In this document: piece after piece, positions 17,495-26,258 of the stretch
Layout: each line of letters begins with the position of its first letter
How positions within the stretch are numbered: position 1 is the stretch's first letter
Assembly (NCBI RefSeq): GCF_000178835.2
Contig: NC_015275.1
Span: 2,749,001-2,813,000, forward strand
DNA: 64,000 nucleotides
Reading direction: 5' to 3'
Source: Cellulosilyticum lentocellum DSM 5427
Lineage (GTDB): Bacteria > Bacillota > Clostridia > Lachnospirales > Cellulosilyticaceae
The notes under the pieces: model-generated
Told to the model about the DNA's origin: nothing
Databases searched by the model: none
What the model saw: only the letters and a program-made list of their open reading frames with translations
Translations under genes and position numbers: made by a program

Positions 17495-19036
17495 TTATTT
17501 ACTTAACAACTGCTCTACTTCCTCCTTATTTGCCTCCATATATTGGTCAAAAGATTGATGAGTAGCTTCTATTTTAGAAGCTAAATCATATAAAAAACCA
17601 GGTAATTGGTCCTCCTGAACTTCTCCTATTAATTCCCCTAAATGAGTCTCCCCTACTGTACACTTTCCTTTCATATACACATCATAAATACCTGTTAATA
17701 CACCATCTATTTTCTTCTTGTTACCTACTAAACCAATACCTGCAATCTGGTGTACACCACAAGAGTTAGGACAACCGGAAATATAAATAGGCGGTAAGCT
17801 TTTTTTGATATTGCCTTTTGCTTTAAAATAATCTACTATAGCTTTTAACGCTTTCTGACTTTCTAATATACCCATTTGACAGATAGGAACACCTATACAA
17901 GATCTGGTTTGTTCTACCCCTAACAAGTAGTTATCTGCATCCAAAGCCTCCGCTACTTGCTGTACTTCTTCACCATCTAAATGAACTAAATAAAGACCTT
18001 CACCCATGGATAATCTGACATGAACATCTGTCATTGGTTCAATCAGATTAGAAATCTTTCTAAGAAGCCTGTAATCTAATTGTCCCCCTAAGGGATGAAA
18101 ATAATAACTGTAAAGACCTTCTTGCTTTTGTGATGTAATAGCTATATGATTTATTTCTACTGTTTTACCTACTTTTGTGTACTTAGGCATCTCCGGAGAA
18201 AAATCTAATCCCCCTTTTACTTTAGCAGTCTCAAAATACTTCCAAAAGCAGTTGACAAAAGCTTCATCTCCCATACGATCTGCAATATATCTGACCCGTG
18301 CCTTATGATGATGCTCATAATCTCCTTCATGAGTAAAGAACTGTACCATGGCTTCTAGCGCATATAACGCTTCTTCTGCTGGTAGTAATCTATCCACTGG
18401 AATACCTTTTCTTGGATTACGCCCTAATCCACCTCCTAGATAAAGCTTGAAATAAGGCTTGTTATCTTTTAATGTTGCTACAAATCCCATATCTTGTACT
18501 GTAGCTTGAGAACCATCTGCCTTATCACTGGTAAAAGAAACCTTTAATTTTCTAGGTAAATGATAGGTATTAATACGCTGCAGGAAGTACGCATTAGCTG
18601 CCATGGCATAAGGTACCACATCAAATGCTTCTTCCTTCATTAATCCCGCTAATGGGCTCATTGCTACATTTCTAGGATAATTACCACCTGCTCCTCTTGT
18701 GTAAAGGTTATATTCAAGACCTTCCTCCATCACCTTACAAATATTATCTAAACTTAGCTTATGAAACTGAATAGCTTGCCTTGTAGTCAAATGAATCATG
18801 GGAACTGCATAGCGTTCTGCTAAATTGCATATGGCCACTAATTGTTCTTTTCCTAAAACACCTGATAAAATACGTAAACGAATCATAAAATGCTTACCAT
18901 CTCGGTGAGCATAAACACCAAAGCCACCTGAGACTTTTTTAAAATCCATTTTGCCAAGCTCGCCCTTTAAAAAAGCTTCACCTTTTGCTTTAAACTCAGG
19001 GATTTCTTCTAAAAGAATTTGTCTTAAGTTCCTCAT
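17495..19036 (-). CDS. Ferredoxin-type nitrite/sulfite reductase (siroheme)
   Basis: 513 residues, with two ferredoxin-like half domains. The siroheme-Fe4S4 ligands are complete: C380 and C386 (CIGVPIC), then C422 and C426 (CPNSC). It carries out a six-electron reduction of sulfite or nitrite with ferredoxin as donor. No other sulfur or nitrogen assimilation gene or siroheme synthase is adjacent, so the substrate cannot be set from context. AAAGGAG precedes the start and a terminator follows; it is a single-gene unit downstream of the PBP terminator. Confidence 0.93.
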   Translation of the reverse strand: MRNLRQILLEEIPEFKAKGEAFLKGELGKMDFKKVSGGFGVYAHRDGKHFMIRLRILSGVLGKEQLVAICNLAERYAVPMIHLTTRQAIQFHKLSLDNICKVMEEGLEYNLYTRGAGGNYPRNVAMSPLAGLMKEEAFDVVPYAMAANAYFLQRINTYHLPRKLKVSFTSDKADGSQATVQDMGFVATLKDNKPYFKLYLGGGLGRNPRKGIPVDRLLPAEEALYALEAMVQFFTHEGDYEHHHKARVRYIADRMGDEAFVNCFWKYFETAKVKGGLDFSPEMPKYTKVGKTVEINHIAITSQKQEGLYSYYFHPLGGQLDYRLLRKISNLIEPMTDVHVRLSMGEGLYLVHLDGEEVQQVAEALDADNYLLGVEQTRSCIGVPICQMGILESQKALKAIVDYFKAKGNIKKSLPPIYISGCPNSCGVHQIAGIGLVGNKKKIDGVLTGIYDVYMKGKCTVGETHLGELIGEVQEDQLPGFLYDLASKIEATHQSFDQYMEANKEEVEQLLSK

Positions 19037-19073
19037 TATTCAACTCCTTTTACAATTTTTTCTTAAATAATAG

Positions 19074-19116
19074 AATGCCTCATAAAGACCGTTTTCATGT
19101 ATCTTTATGAGGCATT
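19074..19116 (-). terminator. Terminator of the PBP gene
   Basis: AATGCCTCATAAAGA at 19074-19088 pairs with TCTTTATGAGGCATT at 19102-19116. The stem is 15 bp with a 13-base loop, and a T-rich tail follows on the minus strand. Confidence 0.85.
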
Positions 19117-19120
19117 TTCT

Positions 19121-22100
19121 CTACTGTACAAATTTGTTTCCTAATGTCACCTTTTCTTTTTCTTGACCAATTTTAAAGTAAGCTTCAAAAACATCTTTTG
19201 CAAGCTGGGTATTACTACCACCCAAGCCATCTGCACCATACATACTGGTAACAACCGCAATCTCCGGCTTATCGTAAGGTGCAAAACCAACAAACCAGCT
19301 ATTTTCATATTTTCCTTCTTGAGCTGTTCCTGTTTTAGCTGCTACTTGAATAGGAAAGTCTGTAAAATAACTTCTCGCTGTACCAGCTGAGCCTGTAGCT
19401 ACTTTATGCATTCCTTCATAAATATTAGTCAAGGTAGATTCTTTAAAATTAAGGGTATTAAATACTTTTTCTGGTGTTTGCGTATAATCTCCAGTAATCT
19501 TGTGATCATCAATGCCACTTACTACTTTTAAGTCATAAACCGTATGTCCATTAGCTAGGCCTGCTACATAACGTGCCATTTGTACCGGTGTAAAGGTATT
19601 CCCTCCCTGACCAATAGCTGTACGTACATTATCTGAAACATTCCATTCCATATGAATATCTTTAAAGAAATCATCTACGTAAACACTTAAAATACGATCA
19701 ATTACTTTACTTACTGTACGTTCCTGTGCATTAAAGCTCCCTTCTTTAATAGCAGCCATACGTCTTTCTAGTTCCGCGCAAACATCTTTCATATCTTCTT
19801 GATCTTCATAACGCTTATACGCTGCCGCATAACCATCATAATAGGCTTGCTCTAAGACACCTTGTGGCATCTTATCTAAAGTTTTAGTGATTGTCTTACG
19901 TGTCCCTGCCTCTATATAACTTTCTAAAGTTTCTTGTACCACACTTTTAGTACGTAACTTTAAGCTTGTTTTACTATCCCTTGCTAGTACCTCATCAGCA
20001 ATTTCTTTAGAAATGGCATTTACACCTTCTTGCAGGGCATCTCCTATATCTTCAATCACTTTATCATAAATCGTAGATAAATCTTCGCTCAAAACAATGG
20101 CTAATTCAGAATCTAAACTTTTCTTAATATAACTTTGTGTTAAATAATCAATTCTGCCATCTAAGTCTGTTGCTCTACTATCACCTAATGTATAGAAAAT
20201 GTCCAAGTACTCTTGTACCTCTGATAAGAGTTTCTCTCTATTTTCACTTTTCTTATCCTTCATATTTTTAATATAGTTAAGTGCTCTAGCTGCTTGTGTG
20301 CTAACTGCATTTTTAGGATTTGAAATATTAGGTGCTGTTTCTTCTAATTCAACACCAGAGGTATGGCTTAATCCAAACATTTCTACGTATTTTGAAAGCG
20401 CATCAATTCCTCCATAAGGTGCGCCATATTTAAGTCCTAAACGATAAGCAATATCATAGAAATAATAGTTACAAGACACCTCTAAAGCCCCTTGTATATT
20501 TAAACTACCATGTCCATGACCAGTATTCGTATAAATCCAACATTTAGGTGCTGGCAATCCTACATTTGGATATTCACCTGTATCATAGATCATTGTATCA
20601 GGTGTTACTACTTCTTCTTCTAAACCAGCTACAGCTACAATCATTTTAAAAGTAGAACCTGGGGCTTTAGCTGTTTTTAAAGCACGATTAATTTCAATAT
20701 TACGTTCATCTACACCGTCATGTAATTTTCTATAAATAGAATTAAAGTTCTGTGTAAATTCATTACTATCATAAGAAGGATAGCCTACTAAAGCTAATAC
20801 TTCTCCAGTATTAACATCTACGACTACAGCTGAACCACTAAATGGCATAATCGCTGTTTGATCAGGCTTTAATTCTCCACTTTCTAGTTCAGCAATTAAA
20901 AGAGCTTCTATAGAACCGATATTACCATCCCAAATACGTTTCATTTGATCTTCATCTAATTTTAAACTTTCTTGCTCTCCTAAAGCAAGAAGAAGCTCTC
21001 TATCAGTAATTAAAATTTCTTCGCTATCTAACATATTAGCAAAATGCTGCTTAATGGTTAAGGTCGTTTTTTCTTCTTTTGATAGATTTTTTTCTTTTTC
21101 TTTTAAAACATTTAATGCTTTTTCATAATCTGCTGCTACTTTATCATAAAGTTGTCTTTGCATTTGGCTTTGTGGAGCAGTTTTCATTATATTAAAATCT
21201 AGTTGGTTATTCTTAGCCATGGAAATGAGAATTTCTCTCCCTGTTAAAGGAACGGTTTTTTCTTTTCCTTGTAATCTACCTACAATACCTTCAGCTAAAC
21301 GTTTTTCCATAGCCTGATAAGTAGCTAATTGCAAATCAGCATCCAAGGTTAAATAAACATCATTTCCAGCTTTAGCTTCTTTCGTCTCTAGGGTGAATAC
21401 AGTTCGTCCTGCATTGTCTACTTCTATGAGCTTACTTCCTTTTTCTCCTTTAAGCTCGGACTCCATACTGCCTTCAATACCTACTTGCCCTACTAAGTCA
21501 TCTTTTTCATAGCCACTATCTTTTAAGTCATTGTACTGACTTTCAGTAATCATACGGGTATACCCTAAAATATTACCAAACGCTTTACTATAAGTCTCTG
21601 TATAATAACGCTCAGATTCTACTTCTGCCATAATACTTGGGAAATCATCTTGATGCTCCTCAATAGCAGCTAAGGTTTCCATTGAAATATTTTTAGCTAG
21701 CGTTACCTTTTTATATTTTTGATAAGTGGTTTGTGAGATTTGTAAACGCATTGCTAAAATTTTTCTTGCATCTTCATCACTAATTTCTGAATCCAGATTA
21801 TATCCTTTTTCTCCTCTTAAATAAGCCATCAATTCTGGTGCAGAATAGGTATATAACAATTCCTTGTGTTCTTGATTATCATAAGGTACATAATTGGTAA
21901 TAAAACTTCTAATACTTTGGTCATCTTCTGTAAAAGTAAAAGGTACCGTTTTGGAAATTGGCATATTATCAATATATGTATCTTCATTTTCTTCAAGCAA
22001 ATTAGCCACATTTAAAAGAATTTGGTTATAATCATCTTTTTTCAAACTAACTTGTGGGTCTGTTTTAAGTACATAAATCGGTTTATTACTTACTAAGGGT

Positions 22101-22321
22101 TTGCCATAGCGGTCATAAATAAGACCTCTTATAGCAGGTATCTCTACTTCTCTTTGTACACTTGCTCTTAAATCTTCTTCATAAGCAGCATGTTCTATAA
22201 TTTGTAATGTATAAAACTGATAAACTAAAACAACAAACATGCCCACCACCACAATGGACACAATAAATAATCTATCAGAAAGTAAACGGTGTTTTTTTTG
22301 GTTGAGTTTATGAATTCCCAT
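19121..22321 (-). CDS. Class B penicillin-binding protein (PBP2/MrdA type) with two large insertions
   Basis: 1066 residues; homologues are usually about 650-720. There is one helix at about 16-37, then a dimerisation domain. The transpeptidase motifs are S556TFK, S616CN and K996TG. The first motif lies about 200 residues later than usual, and SCN to KTG is 380 residues where about 160 is usual, so two charged, helix-rich insertions of roughly 200 residues each are present. All catalytic motifs are intact, so it should cross-link peptidoglycan in elongation. No AGGAGG lies just before the ATG; AAAGGAG is about 28 bases away, so the start or its leader is unusual. Confidence 0.93.
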   Translation of the reverse strand: MGIHKLNQKKHRLLSDRLFIVSIVVVGMFVVLVYQFYTLQIIEHAAYEEDLRASVQREVEIPAIRGLIYDRYGKPLVSNKPIYVLKTDPQVSLKKDDYNQILLNVANLLEENEDTYIDNMPISKTVPFTFTEDDQSIRSFITNYVPYDNQEHKELLYTYSAPELMAYLRGEKGYNLDSEISDEDARKILAMRLQISQTTYQKYKKVTLAKNISMETLAAIEEHQDDFPSIMAEVESERYYTETYSKAFGNILGYTRMITESQYNDLKDSGYEKDDLVGQVGIEGSMESELKGEKGSKLIEVDNAGRTVFTLETKEAKAGNDVYLTLDADLQLATYQAMEKRLAEGIVGRLQGKEKTVPLTGREILISMAKNNQLDFNIMKTAPQSQMQRQLYDKVAADYEKALNVLKEKEKNLSKEEKTTLTIKQHFANMLDSEEILITDRELLLALGEQESLKLDEDQMKRIWDGNIGSIEALLIAELESGELKPDQTAIMPFSGSAVVVDVNTGEVLALVGYPSYDSNEFTQNFNSIYRKLHDGVDERNIEINRALKTAKAPGSTFKMIVAVAGLEEEVVTPDTMIYDTGEYPNVGLPAPKCWIYTNTGHGHGSLNIQGALEVSCNYYFYDIAYRLGLKYGAPYGGIDALSKYVEMFGLSHTSGVELEETAPNISNPKNAVSTQAARALNYIKNMKDKKSENREKLLSEVQEYLDIFYTLGDSRATDLDGRIDYLTQSYIKKSLDSELAIVLSEDLSTIYDKVIEDIGDALQEGVNAISKEIADEVLARDSKTSLKLRTKSVVQETLESYIEAGTRKTITKTLDKMPQGVLEQAYYDGYAAAYKRYEDQEDMKDVCAELERRMAAIKEGSFNAQERTVSKVIDRILSVYVDDFFKDIHMEWNVSDNVRTAIGQGGNTFTPVQMARYVAGLANGHTVYDLKVVSGIDDHKITGDYTQTPEKVFNTLNFKESTLTNIYEGMHKVATGSAGTARSYFTDFPIQVAAKTGTAQEGKYENSWFVGFAPYDKPEIAVVTSMYGADGLGGSNTQLAKDVFEAYFKIGQEKEKVTLGNKFVQ

Positions 22322-22470
22322 TTTTAAATCGACTATTAAATGAGCCGATACTCCTTTCCATTATTGGTTAAATTGTTCACCAATTTAGGTGTCATTTCGT
22401 TTATTTTTGACATTGTTAACTCTTTTATTTTAACGTATTCCCCTAAGTATCACAACCTCTTTTCATAAAT

Positions 22471-22516
22471 AAAACAAAGTTTTTAAGACCTCTTTTGTCT
22501 TAAAAACTTTGTTTTA
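22471..22516. terminator. Strong hairpin between PBP and spore protein genes
   Basis: AAAACAAAGTTTTTAAGAC pairs with GTCTTAAAAACTTTGTTTT around a 7-base loop and is followed by TATTTT on both sides. It serves the minus-strand 64-aa gene. Confidence 0.8.
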
Positions 22517-22528
22517 TTTTCCTACTCC

Positions 22529-22723
22529 TTACAAGCGACTACCATTGTCTACCCAATCTTTTGCGTGAATGACATCTTCTATAGAAGGTGTACTTGTACC
22601 TGCCGCAGGATTGACCTCCTGTGCATCCACTAGTGGAAAGGTGATTTCACTGTTTCTTGTATCGGTATTATTTATTCTTTTATTATTCTTTCCTGATAAA
22701 GCTTTGCTTTTTTGATCGTGCAT
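22529..22723 (-). CDS. Small DUF3787-like spore surface protein
   Basis: 64 residues, hydrophilic, without signal peptide. It ends in SIEDVIHAKDWVDNGSRL, which resembles the short conserved end of DUF3787 / CDIF630_02480-type spore surface proteins of clostridia. The family name is recalled from motif similarity and is not certain. AAGGAG precedes the start. It lies 15 bases downstream of a polysaccharide deacetylase gene and is probably co-transcribed. Confidence 0.65.
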   Translation of the reverse strand: MHDQKSKALSGKNNKRINNTDTRNSEITFPLVDAQEVNPAAGTSTPSIEDVIHAKDWVDNGSRL

Positions 22724-22738
22724 CTTGCTACTCCTTTA

Positions 22739-23449
22739 TTAATTTATTTTTTGTTTTAGTTTAACTGGAGTAATATCTGTAGTAATTGGCTTAGATGTAT
22801 ATTGATGCTCTTGCATCCACTCTAAAAAAAGAGTCATTGTTTCAACTACATGCTTAATATCATGGAACAAAATAACTTTAGGCTCTTTCTGAGATTTTTG
22901 AATCATTTGAGTCGTGGCCCGAAATGTTTTATAAGGATTACGATAACACCAATCTTTAGAATCAATATTCCAGTCCCATATCACATATTCACGAGCTGCT
23001 AATGCTTCTGCTTGCTTCTTCGTTAAATAAGGGCTACTTCCATAAGGCGTTCTAGCTAAATTGGTCTTGCTTCCTGTAATTTGTTCTAGTGTAGCATTCG
23101 CTTTATCCATTTCTTTTAAAGGTCCTAATGTACCACAATAAAAAGTAGATTTTTCATGAGTCACACCATGAACACCAACGGCATGTCCTTCTGCTACTAT
23201 ACGTTTTACCATATCTGGATTACGTTTCATCTCTGCATCTAGCATAAAAAAAGTAGCTTTCATATGATACTTAGCCAAAACATCTAACAATTTTCCCGTA
23301 TACTCACTCGGTCCATCATCAAATGTTAAATATAGGACTTTGTATTCTATTTGCCCTTTTGATTTATCTTGATCTACCGGACTACCTAAAGCCGTTATTT
23401 GAATCAAAACAAGGAACAATAGAATGATGGATTTAATTCTTTTCTTCAT
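22739..23449 (-). CDS. Secreted polysaccharide (peptidoglycan) deacetylase
   Basis: 236 residues from the ATG at 23449; the GTG at 23458 lies within the ribosome site AGGTGAG. A signal peptide covers about 1-22. NodB motifs are all present: TFDDGP (42-47), metal ligands H94 and H98 (HGVTH), RTPYGSSP, WDWNIDSKDW and ILFHD. It probably removes acetyl groups from cell-wall sugars, as PdaA does in spore cortex or as lysozyme-resistance enzymes do. Pairing with a spore-type small protein suggests a sporulation link, which is inferred. Confidence 0.9.
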   Translation of the reverse strand: MKKRIKSIILLFLVLIQITALGSPVDQDKSKGQIEYKVLYLTFDDGPSEYTGKLLDVLAKYHMKATFFMLDAEMKRNPDMVKRIVAEGHAVGVHGVTHEKSTFYCGTLGPLKEMDKANATLEQITGSKTNLARTPYGSSPYLTKKQAEALAAREYVIWDWNIDSKDWCYRNPYKTFRATTQMIQKSQKEPKVILFHDIKHVVETMTLFLEWMQEHQYTSKPITTDITPVKLKQKIN

Positions 23450-23570
23450 GCTGCTCACCTAACTTTATGGTCTTTTGTACACAGATTTATTATGAGCTTT
23501 TTTTTAATATCATACCTTATTTAACTAAATTACTGACATAATCATAAATAATCGACTGTTTTTAGACGCA

Positions 23571-23596
23571 AAAAAAGCTTTACTAAATGTAAAGCT
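23571..23596 (-). terminator. Terminator of traX-like gene
   Basis: AGCTTTAC pairs with GTAAAGCT around TAAAT; runs of A/T on both sides make it usable in either direction. Confidence 0.75.
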
Positions 23597-23601
23597 ATTT
23601 T

Positions 23602-24258
23602 TTAAAAAAATAATAATTTAATAAATACTAATACAAACATATGCAACGGATAAAATAAATAAAAGAAATAACGTAAACCACTCAACCGCTTATTCTTTAG
23701 TAGTATAATAAAGACAATGGACAACACTGCATAAATTTGCAACGGACTATTATAGATTAAGCTATCCAATAAGGTAAGTAGACTAAATAAAATATATGCC
23801 ACTAGTTGATTTTCTTTTTTAAAACTATACTCATAAAAAAGAATCACTACAGCAACACCATACATACCATAGTCACACGCTAATCCTTCTGCTAAAATCA
23901 GTAATAAACCAATCATTATATAATTGCCAATTTTCACAGTCTCACTTTGCTGCTCTGTACTCTTTAAAAGCCAAAGACAACCTAATGCAATTAAAAATGT
24001 AAAACCAATATTTAAGCCGAAAGCCCTTCCATAAGCTACTTGAAACATCCATAAAAATGGCAACTGAGAAATAATTGCAAATACCGTCATTCGCTTCATA
24101 TAATTTTTTAATGAGGAAGTATGCCAAAAACCACTAGCAACCCCATAAGCAAATAAAGGCATTGCTAATCTTCCTAACGCACGCCATAATGGCTGAGTAG
24201 GATAAAATAACATTCCTATATGATCCATTAGCATGAAAATAGCAGCTATAATCTTCAC
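23602..24258 (-). CDS. TraX family membrane protein
   Basis: 218 residues with about seven to eight hydrophobic segments. The opening IIAAIFMLMDHIGMLFYP with RALGRLAMPLFAYGVA is the TraX signature. In F plasmids TraX acetylates pilin; the chromosomal Firmicute members have no known role but probably are membrane acyltransferases. The start is GTG with AGAGGT upstream. No conjugation genes are near, so it is not evidence of a mobile element. The hemerythrin gene lies 12 bases upstream in the same direction. Confidence 0.88.
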   Translation of the reverse strand: MKIIAAIFMLMDHIGMLFYPTQPLWRALGRLAMPLFAYGVASGFWHTSSLKNYMKRMTVFAIISQLPFLWMFQVAYGRAFGLNIGFTFLIALGCLWLLKSTEQQSETVKIGNYIMIGLLLILAEGLACDYGMYGVAVVILFYEYSFKKENQLVAYILFSLLTLLDSLIYNSPLQIYAVLSIVFIILLKNKRLSGLRYFFYLFYPLHMFVLVFIKLLFF

Positions 24259-24270
24259 AATTTACCTCTT

Positions 24271-24678
24271 CTACATATTTTTTTCTCGGCAGTAGGTTGC
24301 AAAAGCTTTATCTTTTTCTAGGACATGCTCTACAAGCCATGTCATAATAAAATCCACAAGTTCTCTTAATTGTTGTTGTTGGGCATGATCTAATTCATGT
24401 AAATCAAAATCATTTATTTTTTCTATAAAATCTTGATGCTCCACTAAATGTGAAAAATACTTAGGGTATTGAATCTTCTCCATTAATTGTTGTTCTTCAT
24501 TAAAATGATAGATCACATATGCTTTTAACTCTTCTATTATCTCCACTATCTCATCAAACTTATCCATGTGACCTGGTAATAAAAATAATTCCTCAATACG
24601 CTCCGAAATATCAAACAACCTTTCATGTTGCTTATCAATTGCTTCAACACCTATCGCATAACTAGATTTCCATTTCAT
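24271..24678 (-). CDS. Bacteriohemerythrin
   Basis: 135 residues. All seven di-iron ligands are in place: H18, H58, E62, H77, H81, H118 and D123. It is a single-domain oxygen-binding protein of the cytosol, likely storing or sensing O2 in an anaerobe. Neighbours are an Spx/ArsC-like protein and PerR, consistent with oxygen stress. GGGGGATG lies upstream of the ATG. Confidence 0.92.
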   Translation of the reverse strand: MKWKSSYAIGVEAIDKQHERLFDISERIEELFLLPGHMDKFDEIVEIIEELKAYVIYHFNEEQQLMEKIQYPKYFSHLVEHQDFIEKINDFDLHELDHAQQQQLRELVDFIMTWLVEHVLEKDKAFATYCREKNM

Positions 24679-24705
24679 CTGATCATCCCCCTAATAAATT
24701 AGTAA

Positions 24706-25062
24706 CTATTTTAATAGTTGCTTATAATCGTCTTCTTTAAAACCCACAAGTACTTTATCCTCTGTGATTAATAATGGTCTTTTAATAAGCATGCCATTTC
24801 CTGCTAATAATGCTACTGCTTCTTCTATATTCATATTCTTCACACGTTCTTTTAATCCCATTTCTTTATAAAGTACACCATGTGTATTAAAAAACTTAGT
24901 AAATGGTTCCCCACTTTGCATAATCCACGCCTTTAACTCCTCTGCTGTCGGTGTGTCTTCTACAATATGCCTTATTTCCACTATAGCATCATGTTCTTTT
25001 AATGTCTTTAATGCCTTTTTACAAGTGCTACAAGATGGATAGTAAATAAAAATCATTTTCAT
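24706..25062 (-). CDS. Spx/ArsC-family thioredoxin-fold protein
   Basis: 118 residues with a redox CxxC at C11 and C14 (CSTC), then the ArsC/Spx core and the KRPLLI loop near residues 94-99. Members are either arsenate reductases or the RNA-polymerase-binding Spx/MgsR regulators. No arsenic genes are near and residues specific for RNA polymerase contact cannot be judged by eye. It lies 27 bases upstream of the hemerythrin gene on the same strand. Confidence 0.88.
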   Translation of the reverse strand: MKMIFIYYPSCSTCKKALKTLKEHDAIVEIRHIVEDTPTAEELKAWIMQSGEPFTKFFNTHGVLYKEMGLKERVKNMNIEEAVALLAGNGMLIKRPLLITEDKVLVGFKEDDYKQLLK

Positions 25063-25171
25063 ATATTAACTCCAATCTCTCTCTTTATTCATAGTATGCC
25101 TATTGATTTATTATCTGTTTCTTTTCTATATTTACTAATATTCCTAATATTTTCTATTATTTTCTATTTAC

Positions 25172-25199
25172 TTGACACACTACTAAAATAGATTATACT
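25172..25199 (+). promoter_or_regulatory. SigA-type promoter of the GNAT gene
   Basis: TTGACA at 25172-25177 and TATACT at 25194-25199 with a 16-base spacer, 33 bases before the ATG at 25233 that follows AAGGAGG. Confidence 0.75.
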
Positions 25200-25232
25200 A
25201 AAGTAATATATATCATACAAGGAGGCTTAACT

Positions 25233-25679
25233 ATGTTTATTCGCGATATTCAAGCTCAAGATCAAGCCATTTACATGCAAATGTCTAAAGACTTTTATCA
25301 TAGCGATGCCACTCTTTTTGCTATGACTGATGAGCAGCTACAAGCTACCCTTCAGAAAGCCCTTCAAAACTCACCTTTTTTAAGGCTTGTTATTATTGAA
25401 GAAGAACAAAAAACCGTAGGTTATGGTTTATTAGCTTTTTATTGGAGTAATGAAGCTGGTGGCATGGTAACTCAGTTAGAAGAGTTCTATGTTTTACCAG
25501 AATATAGAGGAAAACAGCTAGGTAGCCAATTTTTAAATTGGTTAATAGATTCTTATAGCGATCAAACAGCTCGTTTCCGTTTAGAAATATGTTCCAGTAA
25601 TGTGGGAGCTAAAAAGCTCTATGAAAAATATGGATTTAGTACTTTAGATTATATTCAAATGATTAAAGATATGCAATAA
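25233..25679 (+). CDS. GNAT family N-acetyltransferase
   Basis: 148 residues, one GNAT domain. The acetyl-CoA loop is PEYRGKQLGSQFLNWL at about 90-105, preceded by QLEEFYVLPE. ARFRLEICSSNVGAKKLYEKYGF is the usual C-terminal strand-helix. The substrate is unknown. A consensus promoter and AAGGAGG ribosome site suggest good expression. perR follows 102 bases downstream on the same strand, with its own likely operator. Confidence 0.9.
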   Translation: MFIRDIQAQDQAIYMQMSKDFYHSDATLFAMTDEQLQATLQKALQNSPFLRLVIIEEEQKTVGYGLLAFYWSNEAGGMVTQLEEFYVLPEYRGKQLGSQFLNWLIDSYSDQTARFRLEICSSNVGAKKLYEKYGFSTLDYIQMIKDMQ

Positions 25680-25751
25680 GCATTATTTCATAAATAATTT
25701 TGAAAGAAAGACTTGAATTTTAGCTTACTTTATAATAGAATCTAGTTTAGA

Positions 25752-25766
25752 TAATAGTAATTATTA
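25752..25766 (+). promoter_or_regulatory. 7-1-7 Per/Fur-box-like inverted repeat upstream of perR
   Basis: TAATAGT-A-ATTATTA has 6 of 7 paired positions in the 7-1-7 geometry of Fur-family boxes. It lies 15 bases before the perR ATG and just ahead of the ribosome site GAGGAGG, fitting autorepression. A possible -10 (TATAAT) lies at about 25731. Confidence 0.5.
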
Positions 25767-25781
25767 AAGAGGAGGAGTTTT

Positions 25782-26204
25782 ATGCTAGAATCAACTGCTA
25801 TTTTAAAAGCACATCACCTTAAAGTAACACCTCAACGTCTTGCTATCTTTAAAATGTTACGTCATACTAACGTGCATCCTAGTGCTGAAACCATTTATAA
25901 TAGCTTACAAGAAGACCATCCAACCATGAGTTTAGCTACCGTTTATAAGACACTAGATGCCTTTGTACAAAATGGCCTTGTGCAACAGTTGAACTTAGGG
26001 GAAGATAGTTACCGCTATGATGCTGATACATCACCTCATAGCCACATGCAATGTACAGTTTGTAAATCAGTAGAAGATATTGAACAACTTCAGCAAGTAG
26101 CACCTATTAAGCAAGAAGTTCAAGAATTAACAGGTTATCAGCTTCTTAGTGAGCAATTTTATTTTTATGGTATTTGTCCTGAATGCCAAAAAACAGCACA
26201 ATAA
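25782..26204 (+). CDS. perR: Peroxide-sensing Fur-family regulator PerR
   Basis: 140 residues. Every residue that defines PerR can be matched with an offset of five or four: regulatory-metal ligands H32, D80, H86, H88 and D99, and structural zinc Cys at 91, 94, 132 and 135. D99 (the counterpart of Bacillus Asp104) favours PerR over Fur or Zur. It oxidises a His in response to H2O2 and then releases its operators. A Fur-type box lies just upstream. It ends at a shared bidirectional terminator. Confidence 0.9.
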   Translation: MLESTAILKAHHLKVTPQRLAIFKMLRHTNVHPSAETIYNSLQEDHPTMSLATVYKTLDAFVQNGLVQQLNLGEDSYRYDADTSPHSHMQCTVCKSVEDIEQLQQVAPIKQEVQELTGYQLLSEQFYFYGICPECQKTAQ

Positions 26205-26258
26205 GGTACTAAAAAAGACACTTTCACATAGATGTAAGAGTGTCTTTTTTAGTACCTT
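26203..26258. terminator. Bidirectional terminator between perR and the aminotransferase
   Basis: A 20-bp perfect stem (AAGGTACTAAAAAAGACACT against its complement ending at 26258) separates two convergent genes and overlaps both stop codons. Confidence 0.9.

Noticed and set aside
23602-24258. TraX-like gene as a sign of a conjugative element
   Set aside because: Chromosomal TraX homologues are common in Firmicutes and no transfer genes are near.
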